Shown one piece after another: positions 1-8,133 of a DNA stretch of 63,275 bases. A model generated the notes under the pieces. The model saw only the letters and a program-made list of their open reading frames with translations. It searched no databases and had not been told where the DNA came from. Origin of the DNA: an uncultured Lachnospiraceae bacterium (GTDB taxonomy: Bacteria; Bacillota; Clostridia; Lachnospirales; Lachnospiraceae); NCBI GenBank assembly GCA_947626775.1, contig CANQTL010000017.1, positions 1-63,275 on the forward strand, in the 5' to 3' direction. Made by a program: the position numbers and the translations under genes. Every line of letters begins with the position of its first letter. Within the stretch, counting starts at the first letter, position 1.

Positions 1-24
1 TGCTCACAATTCAATCAATAACAG

Positions 25-57
25 AAAAATGGTTCTGGGATGCACATCCCAGAACCA
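25..57 (-). terminator. Rho-independent terminator after the C39-like gene
   Basis: A perfect inverted repeat (arms 30-42 and 45-57, two-base loop) is followed on the minus strand by five T residues (25-29). It lies about 75 bp downstream of the C39-like gene. A second perfect hairpin sits between them. Confidence 0.8.
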
Positions 58-74
58 CTTTGTCGACAGTCTGA

Positions 75-96
75 GAGTCTGCCGCACGGCAGACTC
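75..96. repeat. short perfect hairpin
   Basis: Arms GAGTCTGCCG (75-84) and CGGCAGACTC (87-96) flank a two-base loop. There is no T-run on either side, so it is not a normal terminator. It belongs to the tight-loop hairpin class seen in several intergenic regions of this window. Confidence 0.6.
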
Positions 97-130
97 CTTT
101 ACGGTTGCACTATGTATCAAACTTTCCTTT

Positions 131-805
131 CTACTCTGCGACAACCTCCAGATATCCCACCATCTTCTCATGGTCGAACTCCTTGAGCACGCCCAGATTC
201 GGATCGTAATACTGTCCGTTATAGCCTACCAGGTAGTGGCTGTATCTTCCCATCTTCTCCATGATGATGCAGCATTTCGGCAGTTCTACGGTCTTGCCCA
301 GCGTGTACACGAGCTTGTCCGCATGGCGGATGCCCAGGTACTCCAGCGTGGCGATCATCTTGCTCATGTTCGCCTGCCATTCGCGGCACTTCATGATATC
401 GCACGCCTCGTCCAGCGTCGTGCCCGCGATCATCGCGATACAGGACTGGCCGCAGAGACCGTCCCAAGGCTGCGTGACCAGATTGATGCCGTCGATTTTG
501 CGGATCGGGTTCTCGGTGCTGTAAGGGCTGTTCCCGCTCAGCGCCGTCACGTTGTTGCCCACGATCTCGATAGAGATGGTGTACTTCTTGCCCAGTTCCA
601 CCTTCGACAACGTCTCCTGGCTGATGGGGATGTCGTAGTAGCCCTGCCCCTTAGGCACCAGATCGCAGATAAAGCATACCTCGTCGAAGCACACTCTGAC
701 CGGAGCGTCGCCGACTTTCTCGCATACCTCCCACACATTGAACGGAACGGCGATCGTATTCTCGTTTTCGCGGAATTCCACCGTACCTTCAAATTCGTAT
801 TTCAT
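131..805 (-). CDS. DUF1905-like / C39-peptidase-like protein
   Basis: A 224-residue protein. The ATG at 805 is preceded by AAAGGCGGGG, so this start is preferred over longer in-frame readings. Residues 1-80 (EFEGTVEF, then FNVWEV and KGQGYYDIPI) resemble the DUF1905 beta-barrel. The second half looks like a C39 papain-type fold: WDGLCGQSCIAM would hold the nucleophile Cys, YSHYLVGY the His, and YYDPN the Asp. It could be a cytoplasmic peptidase or an inactive peptidase-like binding module. No signal peptide or ABC exporter is nearby. The fold is inferred from motifs only. Confidence 0.6.
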   Translation of the reverse strand: MKYEFEGTVEFRENENTIAVPFNVWEVCEKVGDAPVRVCFDEVCFICDLVPKGQGYYDIPISQETLSKVELGKKYTISIEIVGNNVTALSGNSPYSTENPIRKIDGINLVTQPWDGLCGQSCIAMIAGTTLDEACDIMKCREWQANMSKMIATLEYLGIRHADKLVYTLGKTVELPKCCIIMEKMGRYSHYLVGYNGQYYDPNLGVLKEFDHEKMVGYLEVVAE

Positions 806-854
806 TGTAACCCCGCCTTTCTTGAATATAATATTATAAGCCGTGTTGTCCTCG

Positions 855-911
855 AAAACGCTACGCGTTTTGGGAGATACGCAGTATCTCCGGATCACGG
901 GCTTGCGCCCT
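855..911. repeat. cluster of three tight-loop hairpins upstream of the C39-like gene
   Basis: Three consecutive inverted repeats fill most of this leader: AAAACGC/GCGTTTT (855-871), GGAGATAC/GTATCTCC (873-891) and GGGC/GCCC (about 899-910), each with a loop of 3-4 nt. No gene is visible in 806-1040. The cluster would fold in the 5' leader of the C39-like mRNA, or it may be a mobile palindromic repeat. Confidence 0.6.
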
Positions 912-1040
912 ATGAGTCCGCCGCTCGGTGAAACCGTCTGCAAGCCGCCGTTTCCCCGTTCGTCGTCCTCGCACGGCTTATTGCTTTCGTGAGCATTATA
1001 CCACAAATTCCTATCACCGCAAAGTGGAAATCTTATATTC

Positions 1041-1898
1041 TCACTCCAATTTCGACGGCGCCCTTCCGACGATCGCCTTGAAACGCCTTGCAAAAGTAGA
1101 ATAATCACGAAATCCGCACTCGTAACACGCCTGCGACGCGGGCGTGCCCGCAAGGATCATCTGTCTCGCCGCCAGAATCCGCTTCTCATTGATATACTGG
1201 TGAATCGAATAGCCCGTGGCTTCCTTGAACTGCCGCATCAGGTGATATTTGCTGACGTAACACTGCTTCGCCAGGCTGTCCACGCTGATTTCTTCCGCCA
1301 GATGTCCCCGGATATAGGCGATCACATCGATCACCTTCTCGTGATAGGCAGCCGTAGTGATAAAAGCCTGCGGCTGCGTGACGACGCTTCTGTTGAACAG
1401 CGCCATAAACTCCAGAAAGGCGCTTTTCAGGAGCAGATCCCCCATGTACTCTTCTCTCTGCCTGTCGATCTGTTCCATGCGCAGCAGGCAGCCTACGAGC
1501 TGCCCGTAACTGTCCGGCGCGAAGTGAACGACGTGGTTCTGCCGGCGCGCCGCCTCCTCAAAACAGAATTTCAGACTCTCGCCCCGCCCGTTTTTCTCCG
1601 CGAGAAATTCCTCCGACAGATAGACGATGTATCTCTCGTAGGGCGCGCTTCCGTCTATCTCCGGTTTGTGAATGACATTCGCGCCCACCAGCACAAAATC
1701 ATGCGGCTTCAAATGGTATGTCTTGCCCTCGACCCTGTAATCTACTCTGCCGTCCACGAAATAAATCATCTTACAGAATTCATGATAGTGAAAAGGGAAA
1801 GAGCGCTCCGCACAGTCTCGGATATGAAATATCCTGAACGGCTCGGTCAGATATCCCGTTTTTTCATAACTCTCAAATTCTGCCGCCCCGTCACTCAT
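1041..1898 (-). CDS. AraC-family transcriptional regulator
   Basis: 285 residues. The N-terminal part (FHYHEFCKMIYFVDG ... HLKPHDFVLVG) is a cupin-type sensor. The C-terminal 100 residues hold two helix-turn-helix units of the AraC type (VDSLAKQCYVSKYHLMRQFK and CGFRDYSTFARRFK). The gene overlaps the end of the upstream GH25 gene by 8 bp, so translation is probably coupled. The ligand is unknown. Cupin-type AraC regulators often sense sugars, and the lysozyme partner suggests a possible cell-wall or glycan signal, but that is inference. Confidence 0.9.
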   Translation of the reverse strand: MSDGAAEFESYEKTGYLTEPFRIFHIRDCAERSFPFHYHEFCKMIYFVDGRVDYRVEGKTYHLKPHDFVLVGANVIHKPEIDGSAPYERYIVYLSEEFLAEKNGRGESLKFCFEEAARRQNHVVHFAPDSYGQLVGCLLRMEQIDRQREEYMGDLLLKSAFLEFMALFNRSVVTQPQAFITTAAYHEKVIDVIAYIRGHLAEEISVDSLAKQCYVSKYHLMRQFKEATGYSIHQYINEKRILAARQMILAGTPASQACYECGFRDYSTFARRFKAIVGRAPSKLE

Positions 1899-3012
1899 CG
1901 CCCAGATCCTCGAAGCTGATATTCAGATCCACGTCTGTTCCGATTCCGTCTACCCGGCCCTTGTCCGTGTACTGCCAGATCCGGAACGCATAGGGATAAT
2001 AAACCCCGTCCCCGTAATCTGCAATCCACTTGTCATAATCCTCAAGCTGCTCCAGATCCAGCATCAGCATAAAGGTCTTGAGATTGCCGTAGATCATAGG
2101 CGTATAGCCGGCCTCTCTGATCTTCTCACAGAAGGCGATGCAGTACTGCGTCCTCTCCTCCTTCGTCAGCTCGCGCGTGCGGGCGTGGGCGTTTGCCACG
2201 GCCTCCACGTCGAGCACCACGGGATAATCCACCTCGTAAGGCGCGATCTTATCCAGCACGTACTGCGCTTCCTCTTCCGCCTCTTCCGCGCTGGCCGCCT
2301 GCGTAAAGAAATATACGCCCACGTCAATGCCGTTGCGGCGCGCGCCCTTCATATTTGCCTCAAACTGCTCGTCTTCCTGAAGCGCGCCCTCCGTGTAGCC
2401 CCGGATCCCAAGCCGGATAAAGGCGTACTCCACCTCGTCCCCGGCGACTTTCTCCCAGTCGATCTCTCCCTGGTAGCGGGACACGTCGATGCCCTTGTGG
2501 GAAATCTTCTCGCCGTCCTCATAATAGCCCATCACCTGATCCTCATCCGGCACAAAGCCATCAGGATCATATGTATTGCGCGCAAGCCCCTCCAGGATGG
2601 GGAAAAAATAATACTCCCCCGCATCCGCGAGAACGATCTCGTCCGGGTAGAAAGACCGCAGCATCTCTACCGTTCCCGCGCCGGACAGCATGAGTTCCTT
2701 CATCCTGTCCAGATAGGCCTGCGTCACCGCCGCGCTCGTGCTCTGCGCCGTCTCCTCGACCGCCTGGCTGATCATGGCGTCCACCTCGGTCTGCGTGTAG
2801 GTGACCGTCTCGTCCATACGGATCGCCTCCAGCTCGCTCATAACCGCCGTATTCTCCATCTGTATGGCGCGGCACTTAAACACCATCATCAGACTGATTG
2901 TGATTGACAGAAGCGTGACGACGCACAGTATGATCGAGCCTAACAGTATGCCGTTCTCGCTGTACCTGCGTTTTTTCCTGTGTTTTTTACCCTGCAAATA
3001 GTATCCCCGCAT
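1891..3012 (-). CDS. membrane-anchored GH25 lysozyme-like protein
   Basis: 373 residues. A basic N-terminus is followed by one transmembrane segment at about residues 23-45. A linker of about 120 residues then leads to a glycoside hydrolase family 25 domain starting at KGIDVSRYQG. The GH25 acidic residues are visible in GIDVS and in VVLDVEAV. The family cleaves the MurNAc-GlcNAc bond of peptidoglycan, here outside the membrane. The start at 3012 has GGAG about 8 nt upstream. It forms an operon with the overlapping AraC gene. A second GH25 gene, with a signal peptide and C-terminal repeats, lies at 53314. Confidence 0.88.
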   Translation of the reverse strand: MRGYYLQGKKHRKKRRYSENGILLGSIILCVVTLLSITISLMMVFKCRAIQMENTAVMSELEAIRMDETVTYTQTEVDAMISQAVEETAQSTSAAVTQAYLDRMKELMLSGAGTVEMLRSFYPDEIVLADAGEYYFFPILEGLARNTYDPDGFVPDEDQVMGYYEDGEKISHKGIDVSRYQGEIDWEKVAGDEVEYAFIRLGIRGYTEGALQEDEQFEANMKGARRNGIDVGVYFFTQAASAEEAEEEAQYVLDKIAPYEVDYPVVLDVEAVANAHARTRELTKEERTQYCIAFCEKIREAGYTPMIYGNLKTFMLMLDLEQLEDYDKWIADYGDGVYYPYAFRIWQYTDKGRVDGIGTDVDLNISFEDLGDE

Positions 3013-3052
3013 ATCCGATCTCCATATTGATTTCCATACATTCTTTCGTCCG

Positions 3053-3967
3053 CTATATCCGCTCGCTGAAGTAACTCTTATACCCTTCCCCGAAAATCTC
3101 CGAAGCGCTCGTCACAATCATAAAGGACTCCGCGTCCTCCTCCCGCACGATGCGCTCCACCCGCGGGAACACGGTCTTTTTCATGGCGCACATGAGCACC
3201 TGTTTTCTCTCCCCGCTGTAGGCCCCGCGGCCCTCAATCACCGTCAGCCCGATATCCAGCTCTCCCAGGATCCGCTCCGTGATCCGCATCGGTTTGTCGC
3301 TGACGATATACAAAAGTTTCGCCTCGTCGCGTCCATACAGTACAATATCCAGCACCGCCGACGTGCACGTCACGGTGATCGCCGCATAGAGCGCCGCATC
3401 GACATCCCTGAAGACAAGACCCGCCAGCGCTGCGACCGCAGTATCGGCGGCAAAGAACAGGCTGCCCGTCCTAAGATGCGGCAGTCGTAACCGCAGCGCC
3501 TTCACCACGATATCCATGCCGCCGGTCGTAGCCCCTTCCCTGAAGATCGCGCCGACCGCCACCGCCGAAAGAAGCCCGCCGGCCAGCGCCGCCAGCAGTC
3601 TGTCGTCCGTCGCCGCGGGAAACCCGGACAGGCAGTCGGTAAACACGGAGATCAGCGAGGTGGCATAGATCGTCGACGCCGCCAGCCGAAATCCAAATTT
3701 CCAGACCGCAAACAAAAGCAGCGGAATGTTGAAGAGCAGAATCAACGTGCCCGTGGAGACCGGCAGGAGCCTGCTCACAATGACAGAGATTCCCGTGACG
3801 CCTCCCGGCGCAATGCTGTTCGGATCGATAAAAAGGCTGACGCCGGCCGCGTAGACCAAAGCCGCCGCCGTTATAACAGTATATTTTCTCAGCCCCTCCA
3901 TCTTGCCTGTACGTCTTTTTTCTTTTTCCGTTCCCGCCGGACACATATCATCCACGCTCCCTGACAC
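3053..3967 (-). CDS. YitT/DUF2179 family membrane protein
   Basis: About 280-304 residues depending on the start. Five to six hydrophobic helices are followed by a soluble C-terminal domain of about 80 residues (AKLLYIVSDKP ... RGAYSGERKQVLMC), typical of the YitT family (DUF161 plus DUF2179). The sequence includes DPNSIAPGGVTGI and GATTGGMDIV, two signature segments of the family. Its biochemical role is not established. The GTG at 3967 is the longest start. The ATG at about 3946 has an AGGGAG upstream, and the ATG of MEGLRK at about 3901 is also possible. Confidence 0.85.
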   Translation of the reverse strand: MSGSVDDMCPAGTEKEKRRTGKMEGLRKYTVITAAALVYAAGVSLFIDPNSIAPGGVTGISVIVSRLLPVSTGTLILLFNIPLLLFAVWKFGFRLAASTIYATSLISVFTDCLSGFPAATDDRLLAALAGGLLSAVAVGAIFREGATTGGMDIVVKALRLRLPHLRTGSLFFAADTAVAALAGLVFRDVDAALYAAITVTCTSAVLDIVLYGRDEAKLLYIVSDKPMRITERILGELDIGLTVIEGRGAYSGERKQVLMCAMKKTVFPRVERIVREEDAESFMIVTSASEIFGEGYKSYFSERI

Positions 3968-4051
3968 AGCCGTTCTCCCCGCGCCGATAACCGCGCGCCT
4001 CTATTAGCATGTCCCGTTTTGCGCAATTCATGTCATGATATGCGGCGCCGT

Positions 4052-4870
4052 CTAGTCAAGATAAGCGCAGAGCGCCGTGACGTCGTCTCCGCAGCCGAGC
4101 TCGCTCGTCTCGGCCAGCCACCCCTTCAGGCTTTCCGCCACGGCCTTCACGCCGTGCTTCTGCAGCAGCGCATAGTAATCGCGGCAGGTCTTATAAAACT
4201 CTTCGCCGTTCTTATAGCTGTTTGCCATACCGTCCGTGGAGAGCATATACAGAAGTGGGTGCCGCGGCTTCCCGTCCCTCCTGGCGGTGCAGGAGAGCGC
4301 CCTGCGCCACGCCTCCGGCCTGCTGAGCGAATGCGTCTCCGTGCCGAGAATCTTATCCGCCTCGATCACATGCTGCACGCCCTTCCTGGAGACTTCCACG
4401 ATATCGCCGTCCCCCAGCTGAAAGGCGAACAGGAATTCCTCCGTCAGCACCAGGCCGAGCAGCGTGCTGCCGTACAGTCTGTACACGGCCTCTCTGTCCC
4501 TGTTTCCGCCCGCGTCCAGAGCAAATTCCCTCTTGTTGTTCGCGTGCGCCTTCAGGACTCTGCGCTTCCACTCGGCCTCGACAGCCTGCGCCACCTTGGT
4601 GTCTCCCTCCCGTTTGAAAAAGGTGAGAAGCATCTCCTGCCGCTCCGCATAGGTATCCAGATAGTCTTCCATGATCCTGCAGAACACATTCACGGCGATG
4701 TCCGCCCCCGTTCTGCTGTATGGACAGGCTTCGCTTCCGTGGCCGTCCGCGACCGCCAGGATGACGGTATTCTCATCCCGCTCGACCTTTTTCATACTGT
4801 CCTGGCACTCCCTGCCGCCTCTGATGTGGGACGCGCCCCGCACGGATTCGCCGAATACGCTTCGTGCCAT
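4052..4870 (-). CDS. PP2C-type serine/threonine phosphatase
   Basis: 272 residues from the ATG at 4870, chosen because GAAGAGG lies 8 nt upstream. A GTG three codons earlier is too close to that site. PP2C metal-binding and core motifs appear in order: ILAVADGHGSE, YGSTLLG, FQLGDGDIV, LSTDGMANS and GCGDDVTAL. No membrane segment is present, so it acts in the cytoplasm and probably removes phosphate added by the kinase encoded at 6790. It is the last gene of the kinase / leucine-rich / VWA / phosphatase operon, 14 bp after the VWA gene. Confidence 0.9.
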   Translation of the reverse strand: MARSVFGESVRGASHIRGGRECQDSMKKVERDENTVILAVADGHGSEACPYSRTGADIAVNVFCRIMEDYLDTYAERQEMLLTFFKREGDTKVAQAVEAEWKRRVLKAHANNKREFALDAGGNRDREAVYRLYGSTLLGLVLTEEFLFAFQLGDGDIVEVSRKGVQHVIEADKILGTETHSLSRPEAWRRALSCTARRDGKPRHPLLYMLSTDGMANSYKNGEEFYKTCRDYYALLQKHGVKAVAESLKGWLAETSELGCGDDVTALCAYLD

Positions 4871-4884
4871 ATGCCACACCTCTT

Positions 4885-5607
4885 CTACCAGACGTCGCCG
4901 TCCTGAATATCATCCTGATCGGGAAGTCTGCCGCCCATGCTCACAATCACCGGCGTATCCGCGTCCGCCCTGCCGTCCTCCGCGGTCGTGGCCGCGATGC
5001 TTGCCGGGGCGGAGACCAGGGACGCCGCCGTGGACGCCCACTTGATCATCTTAGTGAGAGCCGCCGCGTTGTTCGCCTGCAGTACCAGCTCTTTATTGCC
5101 CGTAAACTCTTCCAGCACGGCGTCGTCCGCGTCCTGTCCGATGGAAATGGCGATCCTGACCGCCTTTTTGCCCCACGGGAGCTTTTTTAACTCCTCCAGA
5201 GACTTCCTGTAGTCGTCCGTCGGCTGTCCGTCCGACAGAAGGACCAGCACAGGCGGGAGCGCTCTGTCGGACATGGGCGGTATCGTCAGCTGCGCCGCCA
5301 GGAGTTCGAACGCCTTGCCCAGATCGGTCACGCCGTCCGCCTCCAGATCATCCCACGCGAAATCTTCCACTTTCACGGGGGTTCCCGTCACCCATGACGC
5401 GCCCGTGGAAAACTTGAGCGTGCGGATCATGAGCTGCGCGTTCGGATTGTTCTCCGCCGCCGCCGCCATCTCCGGGATTGTCGACTGGATCGCGTGATTT
5501 ACCGTACCGATCTTCTCTCCCTTCATGGAGCCGGAACAGTCCACAATCCAAAAGAAATGCAGGGGCCTGCTCGCCAGTTCCCCGCCCGGTCTTTTCAATG
5601 CTGCCAT
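4885..5607 (-). CDS. TerY-like VWA domain protein
   Basis: 240 residues. The ATG at 5607 is preceded by TAAGGAGGG at ideal spacing. The whole protein is a von Willebrand A domain with a complete MIDAS: DCSGS (D23, S25, S27), a Thr in DGVTDLGKAF, and an Asp in LLSDGQPTDD. Stand-alone cytoplasmic VWA proteins encoded beside a kinase and a PP2C phosphatase correspond to the TerY-P triad described from comparative genomics of tellurite-resistance and stress systems. The VWA domain probably binds a phosphorylated or scaffold partner in a metal-dependent way. No terD-like gene is visible in the window. Confidence 0.85.
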   Translation of the reverse strand: MAALKRPGGELASRPLHFFWIVDCSGSMKGEKIGTVNHAIQSTIPEMAAAAENNPNAQLMIRTLKFSTGASWVTGTPVKVEDFAWDDLEADGVTDLGKAFELLAAQLTIPPMSDRALPPVLVLLSDGQPTDDYRKSLEELKKLPWGKKAVRIAISIGQDADDAVLEEFTGNKELVLQANNAAALTKMIKWASTAASLVSAPASIAATTAEDGRADADTPVIVSMGGRLPDQDDIQDGDVW

Positions 5608-5618
5608 AATATCCCTCC

Positions 5619-6779
5619 TTATCCCTGTGCCCTGGCACATCTGATCTGCTGTTTCCTCGCGTAACTCATCGCATACGAGCCCGCGTTGCACCGTATCGTA
5701 AAGTTCGGATGCCTGTCGTCGGGCTGTCCGAACGTCTGAATAAAGCCGCTTCCCCTGCCGCCTCCGATCTCGCTCACGGAATCCGGCAGATAGATGTTCT
5801 CCAGTTTCCTGCACCCGGCGAACGCGCCCTGTTCGATGCTGTACACGCCCTCCGGCAGCGTCACGGACACAAGCGACTCACAGCCCTCGAAGGCCTCCGC
5901 CCTGATCGCTTCCAATTCTGCCGGGAACGTCACCTCCGTCAGGCTCCTGCACCAGCTGAAGGTGTTTTCCCGTATCTCTTTCAGGCCCGCCGGCAGAGTG
6001 ATCTGCTCCAGCTTCGCGCAGCCGGAAAAGGCATTCTCGCCGATATACTTCACGCTGTCCGGCACCCTCACGCGCTCCAGGGCGGTGTACTCGAAAGTTC
6101 CCTCCAGCTTGGTCATGGTTCCCAGTATTTTCGGACAGCCGGTCGGATCCGCGGTTCCGATGCGCTTCAGCGTGCCGGGCAGAACCACCTCCCGCAGCTC
6201 CTTGCAGTTCAGGAAAACGCCGTTGCCGAGCACCTCGATCCCCTCGGAAATAATGATCTTGCCGATGCCGACGCAGCCCTTGAACGCGTGGTTGCCGATC
6301 TCCGTCACCTTTCTGCCGCCGATGCTGCCGGGAACCGCGATCACCGCATCGTCAAAGTCGATATAGCGAAGCAGTCTGATCCCGCGGGGCGTGTCCTCGT
6401 ACTCGTAGGCGCTCTCGTCCGCCTCCGGGATCTCCCCGTCATAAGCCTCCTGCGCGCTTCCGCCCTCCGCGCCGTCCCGGGAAGCCGCCGGAACCCCCAG
6501 CGCTCCCGCCCATGCCAGGATGGCCGCCTCGGCATTCTGCGGCTGTATGCCGTAATCCTCTCCCACGGACTTTACGAAACGGTGCAGCGAGACGTCGTCG
6601 AGCTGCGCAAGCGTCCGGATCTTCTCGACGACGCCGTCATCGTAGACCATGAGCAGGATATTTCTCTTCAGTCTTTCTTCCGGAAAAAAATCCGAGAGGA
6701 GCGCCTGCAGCTTTCTCCGGTCCGAGAGAACGTCCGGATAATCCTTTATGATCCTCGCCAGGATTCTGTGATCCTCCAT
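5619..6779 (-). CDS. BspA-type leucine-rich repeat protein
   Basis: 386 residues from the ATG at 6779, which follows AAGGAGG. Residues 1-90 form a helical domain I do not recognise (RIIKDYPDVL, RKLQALLSDFFPEE). About 45 low-complexity residues follow, then six or more repeats of the LRR_5/BspA type (for example VKYIGENAFSGCAKLEQITLP, with the AFxGCxxLxxxxLP core). BspA repeats are usually on surface proteins, but this one has no signal peptide and sits inside a cytoplasmic phospho-signalling operon. A role as adaptor or substrate of the kinase and phosphatase is inferred. It lies 11 bp from the kinase stop and 11 bp from the VWA start. Confidence 0.85.
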   Translation of the reverse strand: MEDHRILARIIKDYPDVLSDRRKLQALLSDFFPEERLKRNILLMVYDDGVVEKIRTLAQLDDVSLHRFVKSVGEDYGIQPQNAEAAILAWAGALGVPAASRDGAEGGSAQEAYDGEIPEADESAYEYEDTPRGIRLLRYIDFDDAVIAVPGSIGGRKVTEIGNHAFKGCVGIGKIIISEGIEVLGNGVFLNCKELREVVLPGTLKRIGTADPTGCPKILGTMTKLEGTFEYTALERVRVPDSVKYIGENAFSGCAKLEQITLPAGLKEIRENTFSWCRSLTEVTFPAELEAIRAEAFEGCESLVSVTLPEGVYSIEQGAFAGCRKLENIYLPDSVSEIGGGRGSGFIQTFGQPDDRHPNFTIRCNAGSYAMSYARKQQIRCARAQG

Positions 6780-6789
6780 CAAAGCCTCC

Positions 6790-8088
6790 TTAACAAAACT
6801 CCCCTTTCAGCTGTCCAAAATCGATCTTCACATCCCGCGCGATCGCGGCGGATCTTCCCTCTCCGACCGGGATCTGCGCGCCGTCCGCCTTGATATAAGT
6901 CCAGTTGTCTTTCGTCAGATTTCTGATTCCCCAGATATTCGGATCTTTCGGGTTGCGCACCACTTCCCCGACCACCGTATCCATATCGTAGCCGCCGTCT
7001 ATATGATGTCTGTAGAGCTTCGTGCCCGCCGCAAGCAGCACGGTGCTCCTGCCGACCACAAGCCGGGCCGGAACAGCCGCCGGCTTCTGGCAGCTCCAGC
7101 ATGTGTGCGCGGCTCCGTTTGCCTCCTTATCCGCGTCATAGAAAATCTCCGCGCCGCAATGCGGACAGAGAATGATGCCGGACATCATATTGGCGAAGAT
7201 CTCCAGCCACTTCGCCTCGGTAATCCTGCGGTTCGGCTCCCTGAGTCCCACCGTAAACGACGTCGTGAACAGATCCCTGAGCTGTCCGGGATACAGATCC
7301 CAGAATACGAGCGCGTTGTCCTGATAGCCGGGGAGCGGCCTGTTGTCCTTGTTGTCAGGATCGAAGATAAACAGCGGATCGGTCCCGTACAGCCTGTTCA
7401 TCGCGGGAACGTCCATGCACTTGATCTGTGCCTCCCGCTTTCCTTCCAGCGGGTGATTCAGCATGAACATATAAAAGAGAAGCACCGCCAGCGAAAACAA
7501 ATCCGTGTTCCGCGACGGCTTCGCCTTCCCGAGAACGATCTCCGGCGCCATGAAGCGGGGCGTTCCGTAGATTCCGCTCTTCGCGCCGTTGTAGGAGACG
7601 TTGTCGTTATCGCAGATCAGGACGTCGCCGGTGTCCGGGTCGAAGAACACATTGCCGAAAGAGATGTCCCGGTAGCTGTATCCCTTCGCGTGCAGCGCGT
7701 TGTACCCTTTCGTCAGATGGTAGGCGGCCCTGCACAGACAGTAGAAGGAAGGTTCCGCCCTTCGCTTCATCATATCCACAATGCTTCTGTAATTGGCCGG
7801 TCTAAGCGGCATCACATAGCCGAAAGATCCCCCTTTCGCGCCGTCGATCATATCCTGCGGCCATAGGAAAGAGACGTCCGGCTGTCCTTTCCGGATCAGA
7901 TTGTCCAGGATCTCTCTCTGGTTCTCCGTGGCGGTGTTTTTGTAGTACCACTTCATGGCGCAGATTTTACCGCGCGACTCCACCTCGTACACCTCGCCCT
8001 GCCCGCCGGAACCCAGAAGCCTTTTGACCTTATATTTGACGCCGCTCTCTGCAAGAAGCGACGTTCCGTTCTTCAACTGCCCTTCCAT
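6790..8088 (-). CDS. serine/threonine protein kinase with C-terminal zinc ribbon
   Basis: 432 residues, with AGGAGG 8 nt before the start. The N-terminal 290 residues are a eukaryote-like kinase: glycine loop LGSGGQGEV (25-33), K46 in AMKW, catalytic loop YRDISFGN (D141, N146), a DND in place of DFG at 160-162, and APE at 181-183. The usual HRD is YRD here. Next comes a four-Cys zinc ribbon (CPHC 308-311, CWSC 330-333) and a beta-rich tail with WGIRNLT that recalls FHA or TerY-C modules. There is no transmembrane segment, unlike PknB-type kinases. It is the first gene of the VWA/PP2C operon. Confidence 0.9.
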   Translation of the reverse strand: MEGQLKNGTSLLAESGVKYKVKRLLGSGGQGEVYEVESRGKICAMKWYYKNTATENQREILDNLIRKGQPDVSFLWPQDMIDGAKGGSFGYVMPLRPANYRSIVDMMKRRAEPSFYCLCRAAYHLTKGYNALHAKGYSYRDISFGNVFFDPDTGDVLICDNDNVSYNGAKSGIYGTPRFMAPEIVLGKAKPSRNTDLFSLAVLLFYMFMLNHPLEGKREAQIKCMDVPAMNRLYGTDPLFIFDPDNKDNRPLPGYQDNALVFWDLYPGQLRDLFTTSFTVGLREPNRRITEAKWLEIFANMMSGIILCPHCGAEIFYDADKEANGAAHTCWSCQKPAAVPARLVVGRSTVLLAAGTKLYRHHIDGGYDMDTVVGEVVRNPKDPNIWGIRNLTKDNWTYIKADGAQIPVGEGRSAAIARDVKIDFGQLKGEFC

Positions 8089-8133
8089 AATCGGTTCCTC
8101 CTGCCTGCCGCCATGCCTCCGCCGTCAGACGGA

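Noticed and set aside
29..931. 300-codon plus-strand frame at the left edge
   Set aside because: It overlaps the C39-like gene in antisense, runs through the terminator hairpin, and lacks a ribosome site.
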